From assembly GCA_020912385.1 (NCBI GenBank), contig CP087209.1, forward strand, positions 434,001-498,000: DNA of 64,000 nucleotides, given 5' to 3'. This document shows positions 22,095 to 36,168 of this stretch, one piece after another. Source of the stretch: Neofusicoccum parvum. Taxonomy: Eukaryota; Ascomycota; Dothideomycetes; Botryosphaeriales; Botryosphaeriaceae. Position 1 is the first letter of the stretch, and every line of letters begins with the position of its first letter. Both the position numbers and the translations under genes were made by a program. The notes under the pieces are model-generated. The model was not told the origin of the DNA, ran no database searches, and worked only from the letters and a program-made list of their open reading frames with translations.

Positions 22095-24016
<1,922 letters not shown>

Positions 24017-24711
24017 GAAAGGTCAGAGGGGAGCGGGAGGGAATGGTGATGCAGTCTCGGAGACGGCCTCGGCAGGGCTGTGACGTTTCAACGGGACGCG
24101 GCGGAGTGGCTGTGGCGATGGGTGGCTTGTTGCCAGCGGAGAAGGTGGAGGACTGGTTCGGAGCGAGTGCGACGGCTGCTTACACGTCCAGCGGCCGGCT
24201 TGCCTGGATGACGGCCGGGCAGCAGGCGGCAGAGGGCGGACTTGGCCATCGCAATTAAACGCGGGCCCATTTCATCCCAACGGAGCGCCGCATTTGCGCG
24301 TCATCGGATGCCGCTAGAGCGCCGCAGGGCCGTCCATTTCTTGGCTTTCGCGGGACGCGGCAGCCACGGCAATGGCGCCGAAGTCGTGGCCATTGCCGCC
24401 GTGTCGCCCGCCTGTCGCTCGGCGTGCGCGGTGGGCGTCACGATGCGATTGCGTGCGGAACATGTCGGCCGTGTGCGCGCGAAGACGCTCGCGAGCTCGT
24501 CGCAGGCGCGCGACTCCTGTTACAGCGTGTTTGTGAGGTGTTGATTGCGCCCACGTGAGCCGCCGGGAGGCCAGGACTAAGGGTGGCCGACTATCCGGAA
24601 TCCGAGAGCCCAAGCGCTGTTTACTGTTTTGGCCCGCGGCGCGCGGCCGGCTCGGCAGACCAGCATCCCACCTCAACACCACCCGCTCGCATACCCAAAT
24701 AAACACCCCCG
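24017..24711. promoter_or_regulatory. divergent promoter region, Sec14-like gene and dam1
   Basis: A 695-bp GC-rich region separates the start codons of two divergent genes. I see no clear TATA box and no supported gene. Confidence 0.5.
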
Positions 24712-25562
24712 ATGGCCTCGACAACCCCGCAGCCCGGCGACTCGCACCGCCGCTCCGCCTCCCGCAGCCAGCGCGAACCGCCCTCGCGCCCCACCACGCC
24801 CCTCCGCCCGACCTCGCGCTCGTCCTTCCGCGGCAGCGCATCCGCATCCCGCAGCGGTGCCCCGCATGGCTACACCTCATCCACCAGCGCGCACGGCGCG
24901 ACGCCGCTCGAGGCGCTGGAGCCGCAGTTCGCGGAGCTGAGCGACAGCATGGCCGACCTGGAGGCCAACTTCATGCACCTGCAGCTGATGCACGAGTCGC
25001 TGGCGCGCTTCTCCGAGAGCTTCGCCGCCTTCCTGTACGGCCTGAACATGAACGCCTTCTGCGTCGACTTCCCCGAGGCCCCCCTGCCCGAGAGCTTCCG
25101 CCGCCAGCGCCTGCAGGAGCAGGCCCGCGACGCCGTCGCCCGCATGAGCATGGGCGGCGCCGGCCCTGCCTCCTCGCGCGTGCGGGGCGGTGGTGGCGGC
25201 TTGGAGAGCGGGAACGAGGCGGACAATGAGGCGACCTTCATGTGAGTGTCACTGCGCACCCCGGCCATGTTCTCGTTGATACCCAAAGGAGGCGCGATTT
25301 TTTTTTTTAATGTGAGGCAGCAACGGGCGCTGACAATGTGTGCAACAGGACTACCGACACCTCGTTTGTGGAAAACCCGCCGTCGTCCAGGGCCACGAAC
25401 AGGTTCCAGACTCCGGCACCGTCGAGGGTATCGAGAGGCGGTATGCGCGGTGGATCCGCCGCTGGTAGAGGCAGGGGAAGAGGTGGCATTCCTCGCGGAG
25501 GAGGTATTCCTCGCGGAGGCATCCCCCGAGGAGTTGGCAGGGCACGAGGTGGCAGGGGCTGA
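24712..25562 (+). CDS. dam1: DASH complex subunit Dam1
   Basis: Seen: two exons, 24712-25241 and 25349-25562, with a 107-nt intron (GTGAGT...AACAG) containing a nine-base T run; 247 residues. N-terminus is Ser/Arg/Pro-rich (MASTTPQPGDSHRRSASRSQ). The conserved Dam1 core is LEPQFAELSDSMADLEANFM, HESLARFSESFAAFLYGLNM and FCVDFPEAPLPESF. The second exon encodes VENPPSSRATNRF and a Gly/Arg-rich tail with PRGG repeats. Known: Dam1 is part of the DASH ring that couples kinetochores to microtubule plus ends and is an Aurora B target. With the HAUS1-like gene it is the second spindle component in the window, though the two are not neighbours. Confidence 0.94.
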
Positions 25563-26336
25563 ACGAGCAACAGCACGCCTAGGAGAGTCGGCAAGTCAGG
25601 CAGGGTTTTGCTACGAACTCTACCTGCAAAAAGAGCGGCGGTAATAAATGCGGGGGATCGGCGCGTTGGTCTGGATGAGGAAGCGCTCCAACCATCACGA
25701 GAGATGCGCCGATCCGTGTACACCATTCTTGTACCGCTGCTTCCCAGGTGGAGCCATCACGGGCAGGGTGACCCACGCGGAGATTTACACAAAAGCATGG
25801 GGACCATGCATGGTTGGGTCACGATGCAGGTTTGAGGCAAAAGTTAGATACCCAATAAGATGATATTATGGTGCGTAATTTTGTTTTATTCAATCCCTTC
25901 CATTGATCCATCATACCACATCGTTCTACGCAATAAGGGTATCAAGGGTGGCGGCCCGCAGGCGCGTCCCGTACCGAATCGAAACCAAGTTCCTGCAGCG
26001 CCAAGAGCCTCCCCGAAATGCAAACTTCGCTGTAAGTGGTATCGCAGAGGCATTCAACAATTCATCGCAACACCACCGAGGTAAAGGAAAGTAACGAAGG
26101 ACAAACAATGCGTTTGATGGTGAATTAAGTGGCTCTTGGAAATCCCTCCCAAGCCCGGTCCGAATTCCCGATTCGGAGCCGAGAGAGAGCGGAAACCCAG
26201 TCTCCGAGAGCCATCCGAGAAACCATGTTTAGTCCGCCGAGAGTAATGGGTGGAGTAAATTTCGTTCCTCGTCTAATTCGTCATAGGGTATCATTTGCGG
26301 GTATTAGTCGCAGGATTAGATAGAGCAGCTAGCTGC
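25563..26336. other. convergent 3' intergenic region, dam1 and ytp1
   Basis: The stretch holds the 3' flanks of two convergent genes and only short reading frames. Nothing else is seen. Confidence 0.6.
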
Positions 26337-28253
26337 TTATGCCAGAGCGCCGTTGCTATGCTTGGGGATGGACGACCTGTGCTCGCGGCGGAAGGCCCAG
26401 CCTTTCAGGGCGATGTTGATCACGGTCCAGGCCATGATCAGAGCGGTCAGACCAACGGTGAGGACGAAGGTAAACATAGCGTCCAAATCGAAGGACTCCA
26501 GGGCGGCGACGGTGTCCTTATTGCTCACCATGAAGGTGATGCCGCCCGCGATGAGGCAGAAGGAGCTGATAATCTCGGAAGGCGGCCTCGCAGGAAGGAA
26601 AGACGTCGGTGGAGATAGGTAGAGCATGATGTAGGTGACGGAGCGCGCCATGGCAAAGCCGACAAACATGTTGCCCCACTGCTTGTGTACCATGCTAGAA
26701 AGCATGGAAGCTTGGTGGTGCGAGCCCATCATCATTCCGAGAAGGAGGATAACGAGGCCGGGCATCGGGTTCAAAGAGACGCGGTAGGTCTTCGGCTGTT
26801 CCCACTTTTCATCGGCTGAGTGCGAGATGAAGTCGCGGTTGCTCAGGATCGAGGCGTTGAGGAACTCACGGACGTTCTTGGACTCGATGAGCATGCCAAG
26901 CTGTAAAACAGTCAGTCTCGGATTCAAATTGTGTGAAGGATGAGTGTGGACGAACAGCACCGCCGCCGAAGAACATGACGGATATCGAGACATGCTCGAG
27001 GTCTTGCGCAGTCCACTCAGCTCCCCAGGCAGCCATATGCTCCATGAAGACGTTTGTGGCACCGTACAAGAAGATGACGAAAGACTCAGTGAACTCGGCT
27101 GAGGGAACGCGCGACTTCCAGCGGCCGACGAGCTCCTGGCCCGGCTTGATATTCCAAGCCCAGCCCAAGTCTGCGAAGCAGCCCATCCAACGGCCCAGAG
27201 TAAGCAGGCCGTACCAGAAGAAGATTGCGCCCTTGACGTAATGCGCCAGAATGTTGAAGACAGCGTCGCCGCGCTGCAAATCCATCGTCAGCTTGACCAC
27301 TACCTCACAAGATCGCGTGAGCACTTACAGCAATGCCGCCCATTGTAATCGTGCCCATCATGAGAAGAATGAACCCGAGCAGCAGGATAGTCCTCTCAAT
27401 CAGATTGTAGACCAATCGCATGACCTTAAGCGAGCGGCCCGCTGCCATGTGCGGGACGAAGCGGGCCATCAAGCGATCGACGCGGCTGTTGCGCAGGACG
27501 CCACGCTTCTCCTCAAAATCGACCACATCCTCGAGATCTGCGTCGTGGTACGGGCTCGCAATGTTTGCGGATTCCGCACTCGGCGAGCGCGAGTGTCCGT
27601 ACAGCGAGGTTGAGTTCCGTTCGGTGCCCTGGCCGGAGTCATGCGAGTACCTGGAAGGCTCGGGGGCCTGCTGCAAGCGCTGATACCGTGCCATCGCCGC
27701 GGCAGAGAGCGGCTGGTGGGAGTCTGCGGAGGTCTTGTTGCGGTCCACATAGAGGTTTACAAGGCCCAGGAAGACCCAAATGCCAGTGATGAAGAACAGT
27801 GGCCACCTCAACTTGCTATGCGCATTGTTCTCGTACAAGTCGGGGGTCTTCGCGTCGTAGATGATGCCGACGAGCAGGGTAAGTCCTTGAAGCGCAAGGA
27901 AGAGGAATTGGGCGGGCACAGTGAGGCGCGAGCGCGCCGCGCTGAGCATCACAACTGTGGCAGGGTCAGTTTCGTGGTGCCATCCATTGGTATCTCAAAT
28001 CTAGTTGCGCACCTGGCGGGGCGATCAGAAGCCAAGTAATCACCATAAGGGCGACGTAAGTCCACAGTAGCCCAACATGCTTCGAATAGCCGAAATAGCT
28101 CAGCGGTCCTTCTGCTGCGGGCTTGCTGTCCATGCCGCCCACATCTGCCGCCTCGCCCATATCCATTCCATGGTCCTCGCCGTGCGCAAGTGCCAGCGGG
28201 AGCGCGTGGAGAAGCGCAGCCGCGGCGGTTAGCGTGAGAGCTCTTGCCTGCAT
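26337..28253 (-). CDS. ytp1: Ytp1-like multi-pass membrane protein
   Basis: Seen: four exons, 28013-28253, 27329-27954, 26956-27273 and 26337-26900, phase-consistent, 582 residues. Signal peptide MQARALTLTAAAALLHALPLALA precedes a His/Met/Asp-rich stretch (HGEDHGMDMG). Many hydrophobic helices follow: YVALMVITWLLIAPP, FLFLALQGLTLLVGIIY, WPLFFITGIWVFLGLVNLYV; a hydrophilic loop with acidic/Ser content; then TILLLGFILLMMGTITMGGI, VKGAIFFWYGLLTLGR and the Ytp1 C-terminal domain (MMMGSHHQASMLSSMVHK, MARSVTYIMLYLSPPTS). Exon 3 uses an unusual donor (GTTCGT). Known: the family is conserved in fungi but biochemically uncharacterised; similarity of parts to mitochondrial electron transport proteins was noted for yeast YTP1. 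Confidence 0.9.
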
Positions 28254-31200
28254 CCAGAAGTGTGTGGGAAGGGTGAGGAATAGTTGGGGAGTGACAAAGA
28301 GGAGTGAGGAGCTGGGTGAGGGCTGCGGCGCGGCGAACGGGGTCCTTTGTCTGCGCGCGAGTGATTATAAATGCAGGCGCGTAGAGAGCAGCGGCGGCCC
28401 TGGGTCACGGGTGACTGTGCAGAGGGAGTGGATAACTAAGGAAATGCGGCCGGATGACGCGTGGGAGCGCGCAGTATTTGAGGCGGTCGCGGGGCGGCGG
28501 TAGCATCGGCATCGGGCATGTGTCAGCAGCGGCAATTTGCAGACGGCCATTATGTGTCGGGCAGCATGGGTGGTGAAGGGAAGTTTCTCGACCATGACGT
28601 GTGGAGCAGCGGGCGGCCGCTCGCGCCAGCCTCCGAGGTATCCGACACCAGACGCCAACCGCCAGCCCTGCCGGCTGCGCGCGAGCTCTCAGCCCTCCAG
28701 CGCGCCCCCGCCGAGCCCGCAGAGAAGCGCGGCACCGTCGCAGCGCGCGCCTGACAGTCGTTCGATGCTGTCACCCATCGTGTGACTCGGCAAGCGATGG
28801 CGTGCCGCCCCGACACAGCAGCCTGGAAGCCCATCAGCAATAATTGCATCAGCAATCAACAACTCTCGGCCGGCCTTCCGGGCCCGCAGCCAAGGGATCG
28901 GCGCCGCCCATGCTGAGCGGGAGAGCGTCGCGGAGTTATGCAACGTCCGACGAAAGCTTGGCTGCGGTCAGCGACGCTGTGCCCGTTTAAGGATGGAGCT
29001 CTGACCACGGCGATGCAGCGGTCAGCCAGCCCGCCGTTGGTGTTGGGCGCGACGGCTGCGCGCTGCTGCCTGCTGCCTGCTGCTCCGCCGCGGACGTGTT
29101 GCGCGGCGCCCTCTTATCAGTCGTATCTTTTCTTGTGCGGTCTCAGCACCGGCGAGGAGGCGTGGTGCAGCGCCGCCCGCGAGTTGCCCGGCGGCCGAGT
29201 CTCGCACGAAGCCGGCGTGCGGTGTCTGGCTGGGTGCGAGCGCCGGCCAGATCGTGGGGTAGAGCAGCGAGCGTCGGTGAGTCATGTGGCGGGCTGTCGT
29301 GCTCGGTGCACGATGCAGGCCCGCCGCTGTCGGCGCTGGTGTGAAGATCGAGAAGCGCACCCATGTGCGATAAGGCGGTGTCAACCCTCTGCCCGCAGCC
29401 AGGAAGCTTAAACCGTCGTCCCGCAGCCTGCGCCGTCAGCTCTCGCGCAGATCTCTGAGCGCCAGCGGCTGTCAGATGTCAGCTACTCGTCTGGACAAGC
29501 CCCCGTACCAACAGCCGCAGTGCTCGAGGCCGACGGGCCAGCCATGGGCGACGCCGATGGTGGTGATCCTCCGCCCGACCTGCCGCGTTCGCTGCGCTCG
29601 GGGCGCGGATGCCACGACACCGAGACGGTCGCCCGCATCGAGTCCGTCGCCGGCCATCACACATTCAAGAGATCGCCAAGCAGCGGTGGGCTGGAGGGTT
29701 CCTGTGATACCCGTCTGCCTCTCGCGGGACCTTCTTGTTGCAGGCCGCATGTCCGCTCCCGAGCATTGCCGTCGACATCCGCGCCCAGCGCGACACCGCG
29801 ACGTCCCTCCGCAGATTCATATATCGAACCCCTCCGCGGCTAGCTCGGATGCGCCCTCACCTGACCGACATCACTGCCTGCCAATGCTCACTTGCCCGTC
29901 TTCATCAACCCCCAAGCTCCCGGCACCCCCAGTTCCCGAGTTCCCGGAGACTTTGGAGCGCGCGGGACCCGACGCCATGCATCTCAGACGAGCCACGGGA
30001 GCCAACCCATCAGCCACGGCCCGGTCGAAGGAAGCTCGGCGCGTCTGACTCTTTGCGAGCCTTTCGTTTTTCGCTTTCACTTGGGTGAGCAAGCCGCTCT
30101 CTGACCACCCACGCCAGCGTCCACTTTTCGTCCGGACGGCCATTTTTCGGCCTTCGAATCGGGTATGGTCACCGCATCCTTTGTCCAAAATTTTCTCCAG
30201 CCCTGCGCCCGCGGTAAGCAAGGGAGCAGCCGCCAGGACAGCGCCTTTTTCTTGTCTCATTCTTCGCGTCTGCCTGCCCTTGCCGTTGCGCTGCCAACTC
30301 AATCCCGGGCCTCAGAGTTCGAAGTCAACCTTATATCCCCCACTCTCTTCCATTTTCTCAACGCCAACGAACTCTTGCACTTGATGCTAAAAAGAGTCCC
30401 TTTCTCTCTTGGCGGTCGGTCGGACCCGTTCGGCGCTCGCTTGATGCCGTTCTTCCACACTGCTCCACTAACATCCCGCAAGGGAGGGAAAAAAAAGATG
30501 ATATGTACCGGAATTGAACCAGCTTAATTGGATCCGCGGGGAATCTGGTGTTTCTGTTAGGGCCAGTATACGACTAGGATCGAACTATGAGACTTACCGA
30601 ACCCCGGACCACTCCCATACGTCTTGCAACGCGGTGTTGACGATGATGCTAAGGGAGTATTATACTGGACACTGCTGTTAGTGCCGAGTTCGAAGTGGAA
30701 GTTGTTTCTGGCGTTGACTAACCCACTAAACCACAGACCCGTTGCTGCTTGTTGATCATCTGCGCTGCCTGGATGCATACTTGTAAGGATAGCCTGCAGA
30801 GGATGCTGCGAAGTGATGCTCCAGTACAGCCGCAACCCTGATGTTTACAATCACTCGTCTCACGAATGTTAAGCATATGTTCAATTAAAAAGCATTGGCA
30901 AGTTCTACTCTAACGTACAAAGTGATCATTCGATGGTCGGTACACCAAGTTGACCCGGGCTCCAAACTTACGTTCTACAACGCCGAATTTCCCGTCCACA
31001 ACCAGCTTCCAGGACTCTTCAGTATTCACTAGATCTCTTTAAAAAAAAAATCTGTGGATCTTGTAGGGCAGTTCAGGCTTGGAAACGGACCCCAGAAATC
31101 ACACTCCTGTCTGTAACTTGAGTTTTTCTCTCGGGCAATGCTCACATCCGTGTGGCACACAAGTATCAAAGACATACACCTCGAACTTGATACGAACCCA

Positions 31201-32459
31201 AGTGCTCACAGTAGTATCTAAATCTCTCTGGATTTTTAGTAAGCTGCCAGCAGCGTTCCGAAGTCTTGCGCAGCGGCATGTTCCAGCACACAAGCTAAGT
31301 GTCTGCCGTCTTGGCATCCGTCACACCTCGATGACCAAAGTGTGAGCTCAACTTAGTTAAGCTGTCCAATTCGTCCAAATCTGTAGTCCCAACCGCGGCT
31401 CCACGACCTTCTTAGCGCCGACCTACACGTGGCCCAGACCCTGACGGATTCCCAGCTCTACGTCTCGGTGACGTATCATAGCCAAAGAGATGCGCAGTTC
31501 TTTTCTTCTGATCGAATTGTTTGAGGTGACACTACAGCATTAGCGGCTAGCGCTAACGTGCGGAAGAGCGTTACGTCAAAAGCTTATTTGATGTTCGGCA
31601 TGCTGTGATGGCGTTAAAGATCGTGTTCGAGGACGCGCAGGGATCTCGTCAACACGAAAACGCAGAGTGCGCAGACGGGAAGACAGCGGCGAGGCAACGT
31701 GCATGATGCAAGATTAAGCTGTGACAATAACGGCCAAATTACTTGGTGGTGGTGACGCAGCTAAGTTAGTGTATGAGCCTCCCCACCACCATCTCCGTTT
31801 TGCGTCTCATCATCTTTACACAACCGTTACACTGACGTTCGGACTTCACCGAGGGTCGTTTCCGTTCGGTTTGAGATATCCTTGTTTCAAAGCCAAGCCA
31901 AGACACTCTGTGCTTCCTTTTTGATAGCGTGCGGCGGAGGGGGATGTGGTAGCGTGAGTTCTCATCCCGGCCACATCATTAATTCTCCGAGAAAAGATGA
32001 TACAGCTGAAGTTTGTTGCAGGATATCTGAAGCTTGCTCTATTCACTGACTAAAGTTCAACCCTTCTTGTCATTCGAGACTTAGAGCATCAATAGTCCAG
32101 TCCACTTCATGGCCCTGAACATCTCCGCCCGCTGGTCAGAAAGACCAACGACAACAACACTATAGACTTGTGACTTCGTTGACTAATCAAGAAGAACATA
32201 TGTGAGCTGATTTCTCAGACTGTTCTGTAGTGCCTTCCAGCACCCCAAGCGCCGGTGGCCCTTTTCAGATACCACAACTCTATGACTGAAGAGAATTAGT
32301 TTCGGATCATATAATGCAAGATCATTCATTGTTATATACTAGAATTCAGGAAGGCCCTCTGTTCACATGGCCTCAACATGTTCCTCAGCGAGTGTCCAGG
32401 TTTCCCTCACGATGCCTCCACCGCGTTTCTTACATACCCACCAGCCACCTCGGCGCCCG
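28254..32459. other. 4.2-kb gene-poor stretch
   Basis: The left half (28254-30100) is GC-rich, with long but mutually overlapping frames on both strands that lack domain signatures. The right half is AT-richer, with stops in all frames. A possible short exon pair on the minus strand (about 30480-30835) is discussed among the rejected items. No gene is supported. Confidence 0.5.
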
Positions 32460-34199
32460 CTACCTCTTCGCCGTGAGCGTCGGCGTCGGGCTACACGTCG
32501 ACACCTTCAAGCCCTCGGTGAACCTACTTAGACCATCCGCACCCAACGCATCAGGCGTGCCGGCGGGCAGGGTGCCGACGAAGGCGTTGAAGTTGTACAG
32601 GCCGCAGACGCACTCGGCGCTGACCTGCTTGGGGGCGGAGCCGCCGAGCACGAGCTGGTCGCCGCGCGAGACGCTGAAGGCCTGGGTGCCGACGGCCAGC
32701 GGGACGCTGAAGCTGGCGGCGCCGGCGGGCGCGCTGAAGGTCTGGGTCGCGTCGCCGCCCGAGCCCACCGTCAGGTTCGCCGCCGCCGTCAGCAGCGTCA
32801 CCACGAACACCGCGTCGGCCGCCTGGTCCGCCCCCGCCGGCGCGCTGCCCACGTTGTCCGTCGCCGCGCAGTCCAGCCCCTTCGGCTGCGGCCGGAACCA
32901 GTACACCAGCTTCTCGGTCGTGATGTACGGCGTGACGTCGGTGCTGCCGGCTTTGTAGGCCGCGATGAAGGGCGCCGCGAGGTCCGCCCAGCCGTTGTGC
33001 GGCATGTCGTTGGTCCATTTGCTGTTGCCGTCGTCGTAGTGCTTGGAGGAGAGGGGCCCGATGTAGTGGGACTCGCCGTAGTCTGGTTGCGGGTGTTGCG
33101 TGAGCATGGTGGGGTGGTCACGGGGCAGGGGGAGCTTACCGTTCCAGGTGATGATCTCGACGAAGCGGGACCCGAGACTCAGGATTTCGTTCCACCGCGA
33201 GAACCAGAGGAGGTCGGAGGGGAAGATCTGGTTGATTCCATGTGAATGGGAGATACTACGCCTTCTTGGACGGATTGCTTACCCAGTTCTTAGGGCCGAA
33301 AGACACCTCACTGCCGAAATGGGTGAAGAACCAGGGAGACACAGCTGGAGATGTAAGTCTTTGTCCTCTCTTTCAGAAATCTCTCTCGACTTACGCGCCA
33401 TGTATTTCGTTTTGTCGCCACCAAGCTTAGTGGTGTAGTCTGTGTCGGCATACGTAGGGAGGTATGTGCTCGACGCAGATGGCGGGTTGTTGGACCCATC
33501 CGTTGGCCATGCATACCTTCTTCAAATCAGAAAGACAACCTGGAAAGAGTAGGGAGGCTGCTCACCAACTAAACGCGCCATCGAGCAAGCTAAAGTCTGC
33601 CGACGAACCCGGGTTGAAGTTCGGTGCAAAGAAGATGTCGATACCAGCAGCGCTCCTCAAGGCGGAGACATCGAGGGCGTCGCCGACAAAGGTAGACACG
33701 AATGCCTTATCGTCGACCATTAGTTGGCCGGCGCGGGTACCGAATGCAGCAATCCGGGCGCCGACAGCCGTGGTGTCACTGGTGCTCCACAGGCCAGTGT
33801 TGAAGTCAAACGAAAGGAAGACCTTCATGTCGTTGCTGGCGGCCGAATCATATGCATAGACAAGCTGCTGCGTGTAGTTGGCATCTCCGTCGGGGCCAAA
33901 GTTGAGGGCGAATGCATCAATGCCGAGTGCCTTAGCACGCTGCATGTCGGCATCGTAGTCGGCAGCGCTGGTGCGGTCCGTACTGATGCCAATCTGTTGT
34001 TTCATTTTCGTGAGTTGAGAGAAGCAGACATCATCGGGGCGTTCAGTACCATGAAGTGCGCAAAGACATATCGGTCCGCCGATTGCCTCTCCGACAGAGT
34101 CGGCGTGCCGCGAGGGCTGTGCGCCGGACTAGCACCAGTGACAGAAGCAAGGAGCAGCCCGCTAACCGCGGACTGCAGTACGGTTGAGACCCAGCGCAT
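32460..34199 (-). CDS. GH71 alpha-1,3-glucanase (mutanase), secreted
   Basis: Seen: six exons, 34050-34199, 33566-33993, 33395-33516, 33283-33344, 33140-33227 and 32460-33082; every junction keeps phase, giving 490 residues. Signal peptide MRWVSTVLQSAVSGLLLASV, then a dibasic-poor propeptide region and the GH71 domain from DRYVFAHFMIGISTDRTSAA, with YDADMQRAKALGIDAFALN, FLSFDFNTGLW, DIFFAPNFNPGS, SPWFFTHFG, and the family hallmark IITWNDYGESHYIGPL. A C-terminal beta-rich domain of about 150 residues follows (VYWFRPQPKGLDC...). Known: GH71 enzymes hydrolyse alpha-1,3-glucan in fungal walls during cell separation, autolysis or mycoparasitism. No separate starch-binding module or GPI signal is visible. 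Confidence 0.95.
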
Positions 34200-34824
34200 T
34201 GCCGTGGTGGGAGAGGACGCGGAATGCCCTACACCAGAGATTGAGGGTTGATGGTGGTGAGCTGCAGGTTCCCGGGCCCAGGAAGACGGACTTGGCAGGG
34301 ACGTTTCTCCCTTAAATGCCAGGACGGTAGCGGACCATCCTCCCCGTATTCGTTAGATCGGGGCTGTTTTTGGCTCAAGTGGCAGGGGTCTTCCGCGTGG
34401 CTGACCGCTACTTCTCTACCATTGGCCAGGTGGACGGGTTGCGCTGTTGGGGGCCGAAAAATCCCAATTTCAGTGGATGGTATGTTTAGATGCAATTATT
34501 GGCTGAACAGCTTTTTGCGACACTCAGTTAGCCGAGTTTTTCTTTTTACATCGATGGACTCTACAAGAATATGCTTGATGTTGATCACGCGGAGACTCTT
34601 ATGGCGGAGGATCTATGAGGGCGGTGGTAATATGACTGCCCCATGGGTAGTTTTGGGCAGCTTTACTTGTGATGCAGTCACTACGGTGCAGTGATTGCAG
34701 TGGAGAAACCGCCGAGGCAATTCACAGCAAACTCGGCTCATCACCGAGAGTCACGCTGTGAGATTGATAATGATATCTGACTAGTGAATGTAACATCTAC
34801 TTTGTTGTCATCACAAAAGAACAT
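34200..34824. promoter_or_regulatory. upstream region of the GH71 gene
   Basis: This stretch lies between the GH71 start codon and the 3' end of the Ser/Gly-rich small ORF. It should hold the GH71 promoter. No gene is supported. Confidence 0.5.
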
Positions 34825-35121
34825 TTACTGCTGCCACCAACCGGGGAAGTTTGGCTGGTAGTTCCGTGGCGGCCCTCCCAATGTAGCTGTCAAGCCGCCG
34901 CCAGAGCCGGCACCGTCGAACGCACCCATGTTGGTCCGCGGGCCACCGGAGGTGTAGTAGCCGCTAGAAGAATTACCGCTGGATGAAGCAGCAGATGTCG
35001 TGGCACCAGAGGTTGAGGGAGCGGAGGTGGTAGGCGGGCCGGAGGTTGAGCCCCCGTACGCAGGTAGTTGAATTCCCCATGCCGTGTCTGTGTAAGCGTC
35101 GTAGCCGCCGTATCCAGCCAT
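34825..35121 (-). CDS. small Gly/Ser/Thr-rich protein of unknown function (98 aa)
   Basis: Seen: one uninterrupted frame of 98 residues, start MAGYGGYDAYTDTAWGIQLP, end NYQPNFPGWWQQ. The middle is Ser/Thr/Gly/Pro-rich low complexity with SSGNSSSGYYTSGG; the ends are aromatic. There is no signal peptide or membrane helix. A TATA box (TATAAA, minus strand, 35237-35242) lies about 116 bp before the ATG. I do not recognise a family. Its promoter faces that of another Ser/Gly-rich mini-ORF at 35977, and the two share the SSSG motif and TATA spacing, which supports both as real genes. It could instead be chance low-complexity sequence. Confidence 0.5.
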   Translation of the reverse strand: MAGYGGYDAYTDTAWGIQLPAYGGSTSGPPTTSAPSTSGATTSAASSSGNSSSGYYTSGGPRTNMGAFDGAGSGGGLTATLGGPPRNYQPNFPGWWQQ

Positions 35122-35976
35122 TGTGAGTTTGCTTCTAGTTGATTAGGTGTATCTGTATGATTAGGAAACTTCTACAATGAGTAGTACCGGAAGTTTTGTG
35201 TGGATGAGTACTTCGTGGTGGATTCTGAGAGAGAGATTTATACCAGGATCCAAATGGACATGATATCAATCCCTCGTGAGAAGTCCTTTCAATCACAAAA
35301 ATGGGGGCCACGTGTATCGGTAAATGAAAGGTTTAAAATTCAACACGAAGGGCTCTCGTAGCCTTTCTGCCATAGGCGGTCTGACTGGCTCGTCCACGGG
35401 CCTGAAGACAAAAGAAAGAACCATCGGGGAGCTGGAAATATCCAGGCATACATTACGCCTTCATTGGCCCTCAAGCGCTCCGCTGGTACTTTCTCGTGGC
35501 CAGTGGAACTCATATTATTATTGGCCACGCTATGCCAACCTCCTTCGAGACTCAAACAAGTCACCCTTTGTGTTGTGAAGGGAATGTGAATTTCTTTTGG
35601 TGAAGTTGTAGGTCCGTAGTCACAGTATGTTCGGTCAAATACTGAAGGCTTACATTGAAGGTTTGAAGTTGAAGTGGCGAAAGAATTTGTCTGGTGACGT
35701 TCGTAGAACAAAAGCAAGGTTTACACGGCATGCTCCATGCTTGTCATTGCGGAGAAACGGCAACTACTAGTTCTTTGTGAAGATTCCATACAGCTGTACA
35801 AAATGAGTTTTTTCATTCATGTCTTCCACATGACAGTTGACCGTAGCTATAGTAGTAGTATATAAATGTGTACTGCATCTATAACAAACATCCAACATTG
35901 CAACACAAACCCAAGTGCAATTCAGATACAATTTAGAACATACCTACAGCCAAATCCTTATAAGAAGTACTCAAAA
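35122..35976. promoter_or_regulatory. bidirectional promoter of two small Ser/Gly-rich ORFs
   Basis: An 855-bp region separates two divergent small ORFs. TATA boxes lie near each end (35237-35242 on minus; TATATAAA at 35859-35866 on plus), each about 115-118 bp from its start codon. The leader on the plus side is A/C-rich, typical of strongly expressed fungal genes. Confidence 0.5.
35859..35866 (+). promoter_or_regulatory. TATA box of the 63-aa Ser/Gly-rich ORF
   Basis: TATATAAA lies 118 bp upstream of the ATG at 35977 and is followed by an A/C-rich untranslated leader. Confidence 0.55.
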
Positions 35977-36168
35977 ATGTCCAGTTCCGGTAGTTCCTCG
36001 AGCTCTGGAGGTTCCTCAAGCTCTGGAGGCTCTTCTTCGAGTGGCCAACCGCTTAACTCGGGCGCGGGATATATGGTAGACGTGGGTCGTACTACCTGGT
36101 TGGCCTTTACTCAGCCATCGAGCCTGCCAAAGCCTGGCTCAAACTATGTTCCCAAGTTTGGGAACTGA
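35977..36168 (+). CDS. small Ser/Gly-rich protein of unknown function (63 aa)
   Basis: Seen: ATG at 35977, stop TGA at 36166-36168. The first 23 residues are almost only Ser and Gly, in repeats of SSSSGG; the second half is more complex (SGAGYMVDVGRTTWLAFTQP, SSLPKPGSNYVPKFGN). There is no signal peptide and no membrane segment. A good TATA box and an A/C-rich leader support transcription. The family is unknown to me. Compare the divergent 98-aa ORF, which also carries SSSG runs and an aromatic C-terminus: a possible pair of related small proteins. Confidence 0.5.
   Translation: MSSSGSSSSSGGSSSSGGSSSSGQPLNSGAGYMVDVGRTTWLAFTQPSSLPKPGSNYVPKFGN

Noticed and set aside
29476..30110. Plus-strand frames rich in Ser/Pro with a GTGAGC donor near 30084, suggesting a 5' exon
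   Set aside because: No downstream exon with a domain could be joined, and the frames change without splice signals.
30480..30620. Two box-B-like motifs (GGTTCAATTCC and AGTTCGATCC) on the minus strand with a T8 run, suggesting tRNAs
   Set aside because: No acceptor strand pairs with either 3' end (GATATGT and GTATACG are absent upstream) and no D-arm or anticodon arm folds. The same segment can be read as a spliced protein fragment (30557-30835 minus, GTAAGT to CTAACAG), which I also cannot support.
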